Part shown: positions 5,068 through 11,424 of the stretch, piece by piece
Position numbering within the stretch: position 1 is the first letter of the stretch
Layout of the letters: every line of letters begins with the position of its first letter
IMG/VR virus record: IMGVR_UViG_3300046616_000309
Span: 1 to 29,665 of that record
Strand: one strand, 5' to 3'
DNA from: a virus
Length of the DNA stretch: 29,665 nucleotides
Position numbers and translations under genes: made by a program
The notes under the pieces: generated by a model
What the model saw: only the letters and a program-made list of their open reading frames with translations
Databases searched by the model: none
Told to the model about the DNA's origin: nothing

Positions 5068-7314
5068 TCAATCACGAAACAGACCGGCATATTTGGCTTC
5101 GTTGAAGGTTTCTTTCGCCCTCAACGACCGTCCAATCGCCCTGTCGATCCACGAATCCGAGGTGAAATCGTAGTACCACAGGTCAGTGAACGGACTATTC
5201 AAACGGTCGATTCGCCCTTTCGCCTGCTCGCAAACCTTCCAAGAGTAGTTGCGAGAGAACATGATCTCCGCATCCGTCTCGATGCAGTTCCACCCTTCCG
5301 CTCCAGCGGTGTACTGGACTAGGTAGAGCCATCGATCCGTTCGCGGGACGGGCTGGTGCTTGTGACCGTTCCATTCCGCTATCGTCGCGGAGCACTCGGA
5401 TCCAGTACTTTTCCTTCCAGACTCGTCTATCACGAGCTCGCTGGATGCGTTGAATGGTGCCACAATCGAGCTCGAGAGGTTCTCCGGTATCGTTTCCGAT
5501 AACGGTTTCCCTGATGGGTCCAGTAAGCCATCCTTCGTAGCGTGGGTCGAAGTCATCGTTGAGGATGTGAAGTTTCTCGAGCCGCATTTTGTCGATGAAG
5601 AACCATTCGTCGGACATGATGCATCCCTCTTACTTGACTCGGCGATCTCGCATGGTGACGGTATACGTGATGAGTTTGTCGCCTTGACTGAGGTCGCCAC
5701 CGTCTTCGATTTCAGCGACGAGCCATGGTTCTTTGATGTCGCTGGGTTCAGCAAGAGCTCGAGTGGCTGTTCTGATCCATTCGCCGATGCTGTTATGGAG
5801 TTGATCCCACAACTCTGCGCTAAGCTTCTCAAACTCTCCAACTCGTAGTTGAAGTTGTAGAACACGATCAGCTTCGGATGGTTCTTCCATAGTTCTTTCA
5901 CCATCTCCAATCGACTAGGATCGCTGTTGACAACCTTCCTCGAAACAGAACACATCTCCGCGATATCTCGCAAAGGTCTGTCCTCATACACATGCCAGCG
6001 CTGCTTCAGAACCGCGTCGAGCAGCTCTTTGTCGTACTGCAGGGGTACCTCAACCTCTCGTCGGCGGGTATGCCGCACGAACGACATCTCGACAAGGAGC
6101 TGATGTCTCTGTCTCGCAAGGCGTCCGACATTGATGTAGCGGTCGACCTTGGGGAACTTGGTGAAGGTGTTGTAGACGACATGTTCGCGCTTGAAGTGTG
6201 TGCGATTCTTGTAGAAATTATTCGCCACAAAGACCGGAACGTAGTCCATCCACGTATCGCCGGGAGTAGCCGTCAGCAAGATCCAGTGGTTATGCTTCGC
6301 TATTCGCAGGAACTTTCGAGACCAGTCTCCAGAACCAACCAGTCTCTGCTCGTCAAATATGAAGAACGCTCCCGCCACATCAGCGTACTTGGCGATGTTG
6401 TTCCAGGAGTCGACGGTGAAGACGTAGGGATAGGCTCCGTTGGAATGTTTTCCGGCTTCAATTGCTCCTTCCAGTACTCCAACGTTCCGAATTCGGGATC
6501 CTGGCTCGCCACAGGATGTCGTGGGTTCCCCCAGCGAATCCCACCCCTCAAACTTGTCGTTGCCGGGATCTCCTCCCGCTTCGGCAAACCCGCGAGTCTC
6601 CGAACGTAGTTCGTGTCCAGTTCTCCGCGTTGGTACAGCTCGAATATCCGACTCCAGTTGAGTGGTTCCTCGTAGATTCCCTTCAGCTCGTTCTGGAGAT
6701 CTGCCGTCATGGCAGGTCCGCGACTCTGCCATATCCCCATGAAGGAATACTCCATCTCCAGAGCTCTCCACATGAGATCTGAGGGAACTTGACTGAAGAG
6801 TCTGAGCTCCTCCTGCCGATCGAATTTTAACGGCTGCGTCATGCTGTCTCGATACAGCTTGTTGAGATCTTGTAGAGCTTTGTTCGACGCGGAACGCTCC
6901 GGTTCCAGCACTTGAGTGAGAAAGCTCGTCAAGACTTTCTCTCCTGGATACTTCGGGTTCTCCGAGATCAGTCGAAGCTGCTGATCCATCTTCCAAGCTT
7001 CGAACAGCGTGATTTCTCCCCGCCACCAAAGATCCCGCATCGCCGGATACAGGTCCAGTTCGGGGTCCGATCCCGACTCGATAGAACTCATCCTGCCAGT
7101 CGAAGCTGTCTCGTTTTTTGGCGGTGGTGATGACGTAGACGTCACGGGGTGCCTCTCTCAATTTATAGTATTCAACGGCCACCCGGGTTTTACCCGATCC
7201 CACACCTCCCCAGAGGATCTTACCGTTCGCGAGCTTCCTCAGGGCTATTTTCTGATGCGGGTAGAGCTCATCACTCCCGAAGGTCATGACACTTGCATCG
7301 ACAGACAGCATCAC
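5068..7314 (-). CDS. SNF2-type (SF2) DNA helicase interrupted by two frame-preserving insertions
   Basis: 748 residues. Helicase motifs in order: LYPHQ (17-21), Walker A GGVGSGKT (36-43), FFIFDEQR (motif II, 317-324), LTATPGDT (motif III, 347-354), LIVFYNF (motif IV, near 485), YTAGAEGWNC (motif V, 668-677) and EQAKGRIDRLN (motif VI, 696-706). This matches the small phage SNF2-like helicases that I recall at roughly 450-500 aa. Residues about 84-293 and 501-642 do not look like helicase: they are rich in S, T, R and G, read like off-frame translation, and sit where relatives have short loops. Good protein-like sequence lies in other frames of the same DNA. The GTG at 7314 lacks a clear Shine-Dalgarno and overlaps the previous gene; ATG 7287 is an alternative. 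Whether the product is active is open. Confidence 0.8.
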   Translation of the reverse strand: MMLSVDASVMTFGSDELYPHQKIALRKLANGKILWGGVGSGKTRVAVEYYKLREAPRDVYVITTAKKRDSFDWQDEFYRVGIGPRTGPVSGDAGSLVAGRNHAVRSLEDGSAASTDLGEPEVSRRESLDELSHSSAGTGAFRVEQSSTRSQQAVSRQHDAAVKIRSAGGAQTLQSSSLRSHVESSGDGVFLHGDMAESRTCHDGRSPERAEGNLRGTTQLESDIRAVPTRRTGHELRSETRGFAEAGGDPGNDKFEGWDSLGEPTTSCGEPGSRIRNVGVLEGAIEAGKHSNGAYPYVFTVDSWNNIAKYADVAGAFFIFDEQRLVGSGDWSRKFLRIAKHNHWILLTATPGDTWMDYVPVFVANNFYKNRTHFKREHVVYNTFTKFPKVDRYINVGRLARQRHQLLVEMSFVRHTRRREVEVPLQYDKELLDAVLKQRWHVYEDRPLRDIAEMCSVSRKVVNSDPSRLEMVKELWKNHPKLIVFYNFNYELESLRSLAQSCGINSITASANGSEQPLELLLNPATSKNHGSSLKSKTVATSVKATNSSRIPSPCEIAESSKRDASCPTNGSSSTKCGSRNFTSSTMTSTHATKDGLLDPSGKPLSETIPENLSSSIVAPFNASSELVIDESGRKSTGSECSATIAEWNGHKHQPVPRTDRWLYLVQYTAGAEGWNCIETDAEIMFSRNYSWKVCEQAKGRIDRLNSPFTDLWYYDFTSDSWIDRAIGRSLRAKETFNEAKYAGLFRD
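5195..5617 (-). CDS. Nested ORF in helicase insertion 2 (b), unknown function
   Basis: 140 residues in the -1 frame relative to the helicase. The ATG at 5617 has a good AAGAGGG site about 7 nt upstream, which supports real translation. Residues 1-78 (MSDEWFFIDKMRLEK to YWIRVLRD) look like a genuine small charged protein; the remaining 62 residues are an off-frame shadow of helicase motifs V-VI. The protein-like part ends where the helicase frame becomes recognisable again (near 5391). I do not recognise the family. It may be a cargo gene carried by an insertion, with a tail added by reading into helicase sequence. Confidence 0.5.
   Translation of the reverse strand: MSDEWFFIDKMRLEKLHILNDDFDPRYEGWLTGPIRETVIGNDTGEPLELDCGTIQRIQRARDRRVWKEKYWIRVLRDDSGMERSQAPARPANGSMALPSPVHRWSGRVELHRDGCGDHVLSQLLLEGLRAGERANRPFE
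5630..5890 (-). CDS. Nested ORF in helicase insertion 2 (a), unknown function
   Basis: 86 residues in the -1 frame relative to the helicase. The first 25 or so residues are a shadow of helicase motif IV; from ELWDQLHNSIGEW onward it looks like a real amphipathic, acidic protein ending in YTVTMRDRRVK. The ATG at 5890 has only a weak GAAAGAA site, so the true start is uncertain and it may have lost its own 5' end when inserted. The stop is 12 nt before the next nested start. No known domain is recognised. Confidence 0.4.
   Translation of the reverse strand: MEEPSEADRVLQLQLRVGEFEKLSAELWDQLHNSIGEWIRTATRALAEPSDIKEPWLVAEIEDGGDLSQGDKLITYTVTMRDRRVK
6300..7091 (-). CDS. Nested ORF in helicase insertion 1, unknown helical protein
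   Basis: 263 residues from ATG 7091 in the +1 frame relative to the helicase. The stretch from DPELDLYPAMRDLWWRG to KPENIPTE (about 7065-6436, 210 residues) has the composition of a real globular, mostly helical protein rich in W, L and E; the helicase frame over the same DNA reads as low-complexity sequence. Both flanks of this ORF are shadows of helicase sequence, so the protein-like part coincides with the extra segment. No strong Shine-Dalgarno precedes 7091. It is either a nested gene, or a domain joined to the helicase through two compensating frameshifts. I do not recognise the family. Confidence 0.5.
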   Translation of the reverse strand: MSSIESGSDPELDLYPAMRDLWWRGEITLFEAWKMDQQLRLISENPKYPGEKVLTSFLTQVLEPERSASNKALQDLNKLYRDSMTQPLKFDRQEELRLFSQVPSDLMWRALEMEYSFMGIWQSRGPAMTADLQNELKGIYEEPLNWSRIFELYQRGELDTNYVRRLAGLPKREEIPATTSLRGGIRWGNPRHPVASQDPEFGTLEYWKEQLKPENIPTEPIPTSSPSTPGTTSPSTLMWRERSSYLTSRDWLVLETGLESSCE

Positions 7315-7465
7315 ACCACTTACATAATGCCGGCGTCTTCGCCCCCATCAATCCCGTGGCATTTTGACAGTAGGAGTGCTCGTCATGCAAACAGGAGGTT
7401 GAGTAGTAGTGAAAGAGACGGTGTGCGGCCCTCGATAAGAACCGCATCAACCCGACAAACCGCAT
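7271..7465 (-). CDS. Small Cys/His-rich zinc-binding protein
   Basis: 64 residues. The pattern CLHDEHSYC followed by ALCKWCDAVCRCKCHD gives seven Cys plus His in two clusters, typical of small actinophage zinc proteins. The ATG at 7465 has a strong AAAGGAG site. The 3' end overlaps the helicase start by 44 nt. It is the last of the run of small zinc proteins that begins near 11 kb. No enzymatic motif is visible; binding nucleic acid or protein is a guess. Confidence 0.7.
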   Translation of the reverse strand: MRFVGLMRFLSRAAHRLFHYYSTSCLHDEHSYCQNATGLMGAKTPALCKWCDAVCRCKCHDLRE

Positions 7466-7466
7466 A

Positions 7467-7673
7467 TCACTCCTTTTTCAGCATTGCCTCGGTGTCGATC
7501 TCCAGGGCAAGCCCGTAGTCCGAGTTCCACGTCCACATGATCGTGACGTGCTGGTCGGGACATTCTTTCATGGTCGCCTCGGGATCGTCGGTCTTCTGCG
7601 TGATCACCAGTTCCTTGGCACAGACGGGACAGAACTTCATCGAGTCCATGATGGAGAATGCTACTCTGACCAT
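7467..7673 (-). CDS. Zinc-ribbon protein of the local family
   Basis: 68 residues from ATG 7673, chosen for the GGAGA site 7 nt upstream; the frame is open further upstream but that part has no coding look. FCPVCAKEL and KECPDQH give a C-x2-C plus C-x3-H ribbon, followed by a beta-rich tail (VTIMWTW ... GLALEID). The plan CPxC-xxL, 15-25 residues, C-x(2-3)-H/C, then strands is shared with neighbours at 7690, 8089, 8355 and 9562 and the tail of the thymidylate kinase. It abuts the next gene. Confidence 0.75.
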   Translation of the reverse strand: MVRVAFSIMDSMKFCPVCAKELVITQKTDDPEATMKECPDQHVTIMWTWNSDYGLALEIDTEAMLKKE

Positions 7674-7689
7674 GGGGGTCTCCAGTGAA

Positions 7690-7911
7690 TTACCGATTAC
7701 TAGGACGAGGAAGAGAGAATGTGATATGCCAATTACTACCGGTATCGAACCATCCGAAGGCGCTGAAGCGTGCGTGGTTGTGCTCGCAGATCTTGGCACC
7801 CTCAAATTGATGAGCGTCAGGTTGTGTGCTGGGAACGAACACCAGCTTGGTTCCGCAGATGATGCATCTGTTGATCAGTTTCCACGGATTGTTCTTGATA
7901 CCGCGGGGCAT
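7690..7911 (-). CDS. Zinc-ribbon protein of the local family
   Basis: 73 residues. RCIICGTKL and ICEHNH form a C-x2-C plus C-x2-N-H pair, followed by aromatic strands (ARFSAFGWFDTGSNWHITF). The ATG at 7911 has a weak site (GGTGAA) and lies inside the 3' part of the gene at 7817-8092, which it overlaps by 95 nt, so translation may depend on coupling. Function unknown. Confidence 0.65.
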   Translation of the reverse strand: MPRGIKNNPWKLINRCIICGTKLVFVPSTQPDAHQFEGAKICEHNHARFSAFGWFDTGSNWHITFSLPRPSNR

Positions 7912-8092
7912 TGTTCACCGCCATTCTGCGCTCATTCCACTCACGACGACTGCGCGTGTCGAGGGCCAGCTTCTCTGCCAGCCCTCGAGCTCCCGCGGCG
8001 TTGACGTATCCGTCTTCTATGAGATTCTCGATTTGGTCGAGAGCATCGCTGGTGCGCGGACGGAGGAGATACTCATACCCTTCTAGCATCAT
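7817..8092 (-). CDS. Small unknown protein overlapping a zinc-ribbon gene
   Basis: 91 residues from ATG 8092, which overlaps the previous stop (ATGA). Residues 1-60 (MMLEGYEYLLRPRTSDALDQIENLIEDGYVN and on) look like a genuine helical charged protein. The last 30 or so (from NAPRYQEQ) are the shadow of the zinc-ribbon gene at 7690-7911, so the ORF may have lost its natural stop. A frameshift joining it to the ribbon is an alternative. No family recognised. Confidence 0.6.
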   Translation of the reverse strand: MMLEGYEYLLRPRTSDALDQIENLIEDGYVNAAGARGLAEKLALDTRSRREWNERRMAVNNAPRYQEQSVETDQQMHHLRNQAGVRSQHTT

Positions 8093-8358
8093 GGCTCGAA
8101 GAGATCTTTCACGATCGGAACGTACTCGCACTTCCAGTCGTCCTCGAATGACTCCTGATTTACACGAGAGATACGGAATTCACCGCACGTCTGATTTGTT
8201 CCCGTGTCGTCGAGACACACGTACGTGAACACAGTGGTCGGCGGGATGCGATTGATGTCGGGCTCACCAACGTAGGGGTTGTTGCTCGTGATGAAGATCT
8301 CTTCGCCGCACATCGGGCACGTGTCGATGTTCATCAAGAACTGTCGAAGTTTGATCAC
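8089..8358 (-). CDS. Zinc-ribbon protein of the local family
   Basis: 89 residues from a GTG start with a good AGGAG site; the start overlaps the previous stop (GTGA). TCPMCGEEIF, then VCLDDTGTNQTCGEF, forms a ribbon with a longer second knuckle than its neighbours, followed by an acidic tail with EYVPIVKDL. It is translationally coupled on both sides. Probably a member of the same small ribbon family; role unknown. Confidence 0.75.
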   Translation of the reverse strand: MIKLRQFLMNIDTCPMCGEEIFITSNNPYVGEPDINRIPPTTVFTYVCLDDTGTNQTCGEFRISRVNQESFEDDWKCEYVPIVKDLFEP

Positions 8359-8693
8359 TTCGCTATCTCCTTCTCGTTCTCGATCGTCTCGACATTCACC
8401 GCGAACATCTTGAACTCGAACGTCACATCACCGTCGAGCCACACCTCGGTCACGGTGAATTCGCCGCATTCGCAGTAACGGATGGCAGGGTGGTCAGGGT
8501 TGCTCTCCAACTCATGACCGCAAACGGGGCACACGCGGAGACGGTCCAGCGCGTCTTGAATATTCACTTTCATCACCAGCTCCTTTCGGGGGGTTGTGAG
8601 TGGTGGCTTGTTCATCACGAGCTCGCACATCAGATCGTTCGCAAGTCGTTGGTAGAAATACGATCGGGGGAGTCCCACGGTGACGTTGGTCAT
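8355..8693 (-). CDS. Zinc-ribbon protein with N-terminal extension
   Basis: 112 residues from ATG 8693. The ribbon VCPVCGHELE ... RYCECGEFTV (C-x2-C plus C-x-C) and a beta tail (DVTFEFKMFAV) lie in the second half. A very strong AAAGGAG site precedes an internal ATG at 8573 (MKVNIQDALDRL), which would give a 72-residue ribbon-only protein. The upstream 40 residues have normal codon third positions and close the gap to the next gene, so both forms may be made. Confidence 0.7.
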   Translation of the reverse strand: MTNVTVGLPRSYFYQRLANDLMCELVMNKPPLTTPRKELVMKVNIQDALDRLRVCPVCGHELESNPDHPAIRYCECGEFTVTEVWLDGDVTFEFKMFAVNVETIENEKEIAK

Positions 8694-8703
8694 GGGTCGA
8701 GCT

Positions 8704-9063
8704 CTATTCCTCGCTAGGAGGTGTGGTCATTTCTTCGGCGTTGAGGTACACAGCATTCTGTTCCGTGACGAATACCCCGCAGTATTGACACAGACCACGA
8801 ACGATAATGGTTGGTCCCTCTTCTGCGTAGAACATGCACCATGTGCCGTGACCCTTGTCCTCACATCCACATGTGCGAGTGTGGAGATTGCCGTGCTTGC
8901 CGTCAGGTCCAAGAGGACGATGCTTGTCCAGATCGTTAATGAGAGCCTGCAGTCGTGCGATGTGGACGTCATAATTATTCGGCATCCACATCGTCAGCAA
9001 CGCCTGTGCCTCACACAAGGTCTCACGAAGCATCTTGGGTGAACCGGGATAATGGATTTCCAT
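8704..9063 (-). CDS. Conserved actinophage protein with zinc-binding Cys/His clusters
   Basis: 119 residues. The helical N-terminal half ends in DKHRPLGPDGKHGNLHTRTCGC, a block I recognise from many actinophage small proteins. A further WCMFY and GLCQYCGVF add Cys pairs, giving a ribbon-like C-terminal half. The ATG at 9063 has an AGGGAG site. The function of the family is unknown to me. Its position inside the zinc-ribbon run suggests a shared role or repeated acquisition. Confidence 0.75.
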   Translation of the reverse strand: MEIHYPGSPKMLRETLCEAQALLTMWMPNNYDVHIARLQALINDLDKHRPLGPDGKHGNLHTRTCGCEDKGHGTWCMFYAEEGPTIIVRGLCQYCGVFVTEQNAVYLNAEEMTTPPSEE

Positions 9064-9068
9064 CGCGT

Positions 9069-9326
9069 CTACTCCCTCGCTGAATCCATGTAGAGCTGAT
9101 GCCAGACCTTGTAGGGGACGGTGGCGTGAGCTTGCACCCTCTTGACGACCAACTCGACGTCGTGGATCTCGTCCAAGCTACAGCCGATCCGGAGGATATC
9201 CCGGCCTTCGTCGTCTTCATCCTTGGTCGTGTCGATCACGTGGGCGAAGTAACTTCGCAGAATGCGATCCCACCCGATAACAACCTCTTCCGTCGGCTGG
9301 AACGGCTCCAAGTCGTATCTGCTCAT
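9069..9326 (-). CDS. Small acidic conserved protein
   Basis: 85 residues from ATG 9326 (MSRYDLEPFQPTEEVVIGWD); the longer frame to 9383 is a shadow of the previous gene. The start overlaps the previous stop (TGATG) with an AAGGA site 9-10 nt upstream. The block EEVVIGWDRILRSYFAHVID resembles a small family seen in Streptomyces plasmids and phages that I recall only as hypothetical. No Cys, no membrane segment. Confidence 0.7.
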   Translation of the reverse strand: MSRYDLEPFQPTEEVVIGWDRILRSYFAHVIDTTKDEDDEGRDILRIGCSLDEIHDVELVVKRVQAHATVPYKVWHQLYMDSARE

Positions 9327-9565
9327 CAGTGAGGATCCTTCCGATGCTTCGCCGAGATCTGGCTCGACAGCTGTTTCTCGCACGAGACCCGCCGGAGATA
9401 CTCAGCAGTGAGTTGCTTCTCCTGCTTGTCGACGGTAAAGCTCAGACTCTTGACCTGACGCTTGAGCCGGTCATTCTGGATGCCCAGGATGCTCGAGACG
9501 ACGAGCAGCAGAATGAAGGCCAGTACGATGCCCGAGAACACCAGCCAATCGGTAGCGCCACTCAT
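9326..9565 (-). CDS. Single-span membrane protein with coiled-coil tail
   Basis: 79 residues from ATG 9565 with a GAGAGGA site; ATGA overlap with the previous stop. A hydrophobic span at about residues 8-27 (LVFSGIVLAFILLLVVSSIL) is followed by a charged helical tail (NDRLKRQVKSLSFTVDKQEKQL) typical of a coiled coil. The short N terminus and basic tail suggest N-out, C-in topology. An Rz-like or other envelope role cannot be assigned. Confidence 0.75.
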   Translation of the reverse strand: MSGATDWLVFSGIVLAFILLLVVSSILGIQNDRLKRQVKSLSFTVDKQEKQLTAEYLRRVSCEKQLSSQISAKHRKDPH

Positions 9566-9942
9566 GGGGTATTCCTCTCCAGCGGCTCGAACGTGATGAC
9601 CGGTAAACCCTGGGCGTTCTCCGTGGTGAAGACGCGACCACATCCGTGAGGGCATTCTTTGATGTCGAGGACGAGAGACTCCAGCTTGGCCCGACACAGT
9701 ACACAGTAGAGCATCTGCTCATACAAGGTCTGTCGTGAGTCGATCTTGACAACAGGAGGTGGTGGAATCTCGAAGAGATTGATCATGCTTCCCGTCGCCT
9801 CGACCTTCTTCATCACCTCCACCATGGATCGCCACGCTTCATGATTGGCGAGCGTCACAGCGATCGTGGGTGAGAAGAAGATGCTTCCCTGCTTGGGTCG
9901 CATACCCATCGCATAGACGATCTTACGAATCTGATGCAGCAT
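9562..9942 (-). CDS. Zinc-ribbon protein with N-terminal helical domain
   Basis: 126 residues from ATG 9942, which has a strong TAAGGAG site and lies 20 nt inside the thymidylate kinase gene. Residues 1-70 are a mixed domain unknown to me (MLHQIRKIVYAMGMRPK and on). The C-terminal part YCVLCRAKL ... ECPHGCGRVFTTE ... GLPVITFEPL forms a C-x2-C plus C-x3-C ribbon and beta tail. This part closely resembles the C terminus of the neighbouring kinase (CPECNFEL ... CPDGHGEIY ... GFVTFEK), which indicates common descent. Confidence 0.75.
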   Translation of the reverse strand: MLHQIRKIVYAMGMRPKQGSIFFSPTIAVTLANHEAWRSMVEVMKKVEATGSMINLFEIPPPPVVKIDSRQTLYEQMLYCVLCRAKLESLVLDIKECPHGCGRVFTTENAQGLPVITFEPLERNTP

Positions 9943-10816
9943 GCTTCTCCTTACCGGGCATAACATCCTTCTCGAATGTCACGAAGCCATCGCGAGTACT
10001 ACCCAGAGGCGGAATGTAGATCTCTCCATGACCGTCCGGGCAGTAGTAGTGATTCGGATCCGCGAGCATTTGTCGAAGCTCGAAATTGCACTCAGGGCAT
10101 CGATACTGATACCTCATCGACGGAGGAGGAACAATTCCCGGGTTCAATCGTTCGTACCTCATCTGTTTCATCGCTGACATGACGCCGAGAACGTAATGGA
10201 GAATCTTGCTGTGCACCACCTCAGCCGATTCCATCCCGTCCATGGTCACCCAGGTCTGATCACGCTGCTCGAGGAAACCACGATGAACAGCGTGATGATA
10301 ACTCAGATCTTTGTCCTCGAAGCGGGTGGTCTTGACCTTCATCGCCCTCTCGAGACCGATCACAGGATCCACGTCGAGGAAGAACGTCAAGTCGGGGTAC
10401 AGGTCCGACGACGCCCAATCCGACACCGTACGAAGCACGGGTGCGTCCAGGCCGCTGGCATATCCCTGATACGCGATCGTCGAGGCGATATAGCGATCAC
10501 AGATCACCATCACTCCACGGTTCAGAGTCGGCCTGATGACCTTTTCCACGTGCTCAGCGCGATCTGCAGCGAACAGAAGAGCCTCAGCCTTCTTGGATAT
10601 AGGCTCGCCTCCACGATCCAGCAGAAGAGCTCTCAGGTTGGCTCCCAGGCGGGTATCGCCGGGCTCCCGTGTGAGGTGGTGATCGACGTTGTGGATCTTC
10701 AGGGCATCCGACAACATCTTCGCCTGGGTGGTCTTGCCTGACCCATCACCGCCCTCCAGAACGATGAAGAGACCTCGTCCTTCTTCATTGACGTTTCTCA
10801 CTGTTTTGCCCTTCAT
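9923..10816 (-). CDS. tmk: Thymidylate kinase with C-terminal zinc ribbon
   Basis: 297 residues; dTMP kinases are usually about 200-215. The P-loop LEGGDGSGKTTQ (about 20-31), the DR motif REPGDT, CDRYIASTIAYQG and LDVDP-x-GLER are the hallmarks of dTMP kinase, which makes dTDP for phage DNA synthesis. The lid segment and substrate arginines appear intact. Residues about 235-285 add a zinc ribbon (YRCPECNFELRQ ... YYCPDGHGEIY) and a beta tail, the same module as in the next gene. The ATG at 10816 overlaps the previous stop (ATGA) and has no strong Shine-Dalgarno, so it is likely coupled. The kinase call is firm; the role of the ribbon is unknown. Confidence 0.9.
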   Translation of the reverse strand: MKGKTVRNVNEEGRGLFIVLEGGDGSGKTTQAKMLSDALKIHNVDHHLTREPGDTRLGANLRALLLDRGGEPISKKAEALLFAADRAEHVEKVIRPTLNRGVMVICDRYIASTIAYQGYASGLDAPVLRTVSDWASSDLYPDLTFFLDVDPVIGLERAMKVKTTRFEDKDLSYHHAVHRGFLEQRDQTWVTMDGMESAEVVHSKILHYVLGVMSAMKQMRYERLNPGIVPPPSMRYQYRCPECNFELRQMLADPNHYYCPDGHGEIYIPPLGSTRDGFVTFEKDVMPGKEKHAASDS

Positions 10817-11055
10817 CGTACGATCGTGTGGGACGCATAGCGGCGATGCTGACTATTGCCCTGACAGACGTTGCCGTTGCAGTGGATACCGTTGTAGGTT
10901 AGGTGGTCTATCCGAAGACCACCACGATCATCAAAACGAACCACGCGATGGGTGTGCGTCTTACAAGGCGTAGAAACCAACCCCGGGGGAAAATCGATGA
11001 AACCGTATCCCGTCGTCCGCACAAATCCACGACGAACTTTATGCGAGGTTTTCAC
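10813..11055 (-). CDS. Small Cys/His protein upstream of thymidylate kinase
   Basis: 80 residues from a GTG start at 11055 with an AAGGA site; the longer frame to 11118 lacks a site. GYGFIDFPPGLV is followed by PCKTHTHRVVRFDDRGG and NGIHCNGNVCQGN, which could bind one zinc through Cys and His. I recall similar small actinophage proteins with a TYNGIHCNG block, function unknown. It is the first gene after the terminator at 11125-11153. Confidence 0.65.
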   Translation of the reverse strand: MKTSHKVRRGFVRTTGYGFIDFPPGLVSTPCKTHTHRVVRFDDRGGLRIDHLTYNGIHCNGNVCQGNSQHRRYASHTIVR

Positions 11056-11090
11056 CTTAGTGTCCTTTTGTTGATCTTGGCGAAAAATGT

Positions 11091-11118
11091 ATGGTATGTA
11101 ATTGTCGCCATGACACAA
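11091..11118 (-). promoter_or_regulatory. Possible sigma70-like promoter
   Basis: Minus-strand TTGTGT (11113-11118) and TACCAT (11091-11096) are 16 nt apart, immediately after a terminator hairpin and 36 nt before the GTG of the next gene. The match to consensus is moderate. Confidence 0.35.
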
Positions 11119-11124
11119 AGCGAA

Positions 11125-11153
11125 AATGCAATGCCGTGTGAAGGCATTGCATT
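11125..11153 (-). terminator. Intrinsic terminator-like hairpin
   Basis: Perfect 11-bp arms AATGCAATGCC/GGCATTGCATT (11125-11135, 11143-11153) with a 7-nt loop; on the minus strand the stem is followed by TTCGCTTTG, a weak U-rich tail. It lies just after the stop at 11167. Confidence 0.75.
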
Positions 11154-11166
11154 ATCTGGAGATGTA

Positions 11167-11403
11167 CTAGCGTTGTGCGGGTATCAGTTGAGTGTCGATC
11201 CTTGACATCCGCTTCTTCCTGGCGGTGCGCTCGATTTCGTTGCGCATGTAACCCGCCTCGAACGAGTCTTGGGCCTGCTTGGCAAGAGCGTCGACGATGT
11301 CGGCTCTCATCTGCTGGATGATCTCGTTGTGGTGGATTCGCATGGTGAAGTATATGAATACTCCGCCGAGGAAGAAGGAGAAGATGATCATGGCGATGGT
11401 CAT
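11167..11403 (-). CDS. Single-span membrane protein
   Basis: 78 residues from ATG 11403 with an AAGGAA site; the longer frame to 11673 is a shadow. The N-terminal span IAMIIFSFFLGGVFIYFTM (residues 3-21) has no charged residue before it and is followed by a His/Glu-rich helical tail and a basic C terminus (RTARKKRMSR). It is the only gene between the promoter-like motif at 11425-11457 and the terminator at 11125-11153, so it may be expressed as a single unit. Confidence 0.75.
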   Translation of the reverse strand: MTIAMIIFSFFLGGVFIYFTMRIHHNEIIQQMRADIVDALAKQAQDSFEAGYMRNEIERTARKKRMSRIDTQLIPAQR

Positions 11404-11424
11404 TATGATTCCTTGGGACGTAGT

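Noticed and set aside
6438-7065. Group I or II intron in the helicase gene
   Set aside because: Protein-like coding fills the whole segment in the +1 frame, leaving no room for a catalytic intron core, and I see no homing endonuclease motif. A non-canonical intron cannot be fully excluded without RNA data.
6438-7065. Intein in the helicase
   Set aside because: An intein must be in the host frame with Cys/Ser at its start and a His-Asn end; the host frame here is low complexity and lacks these.
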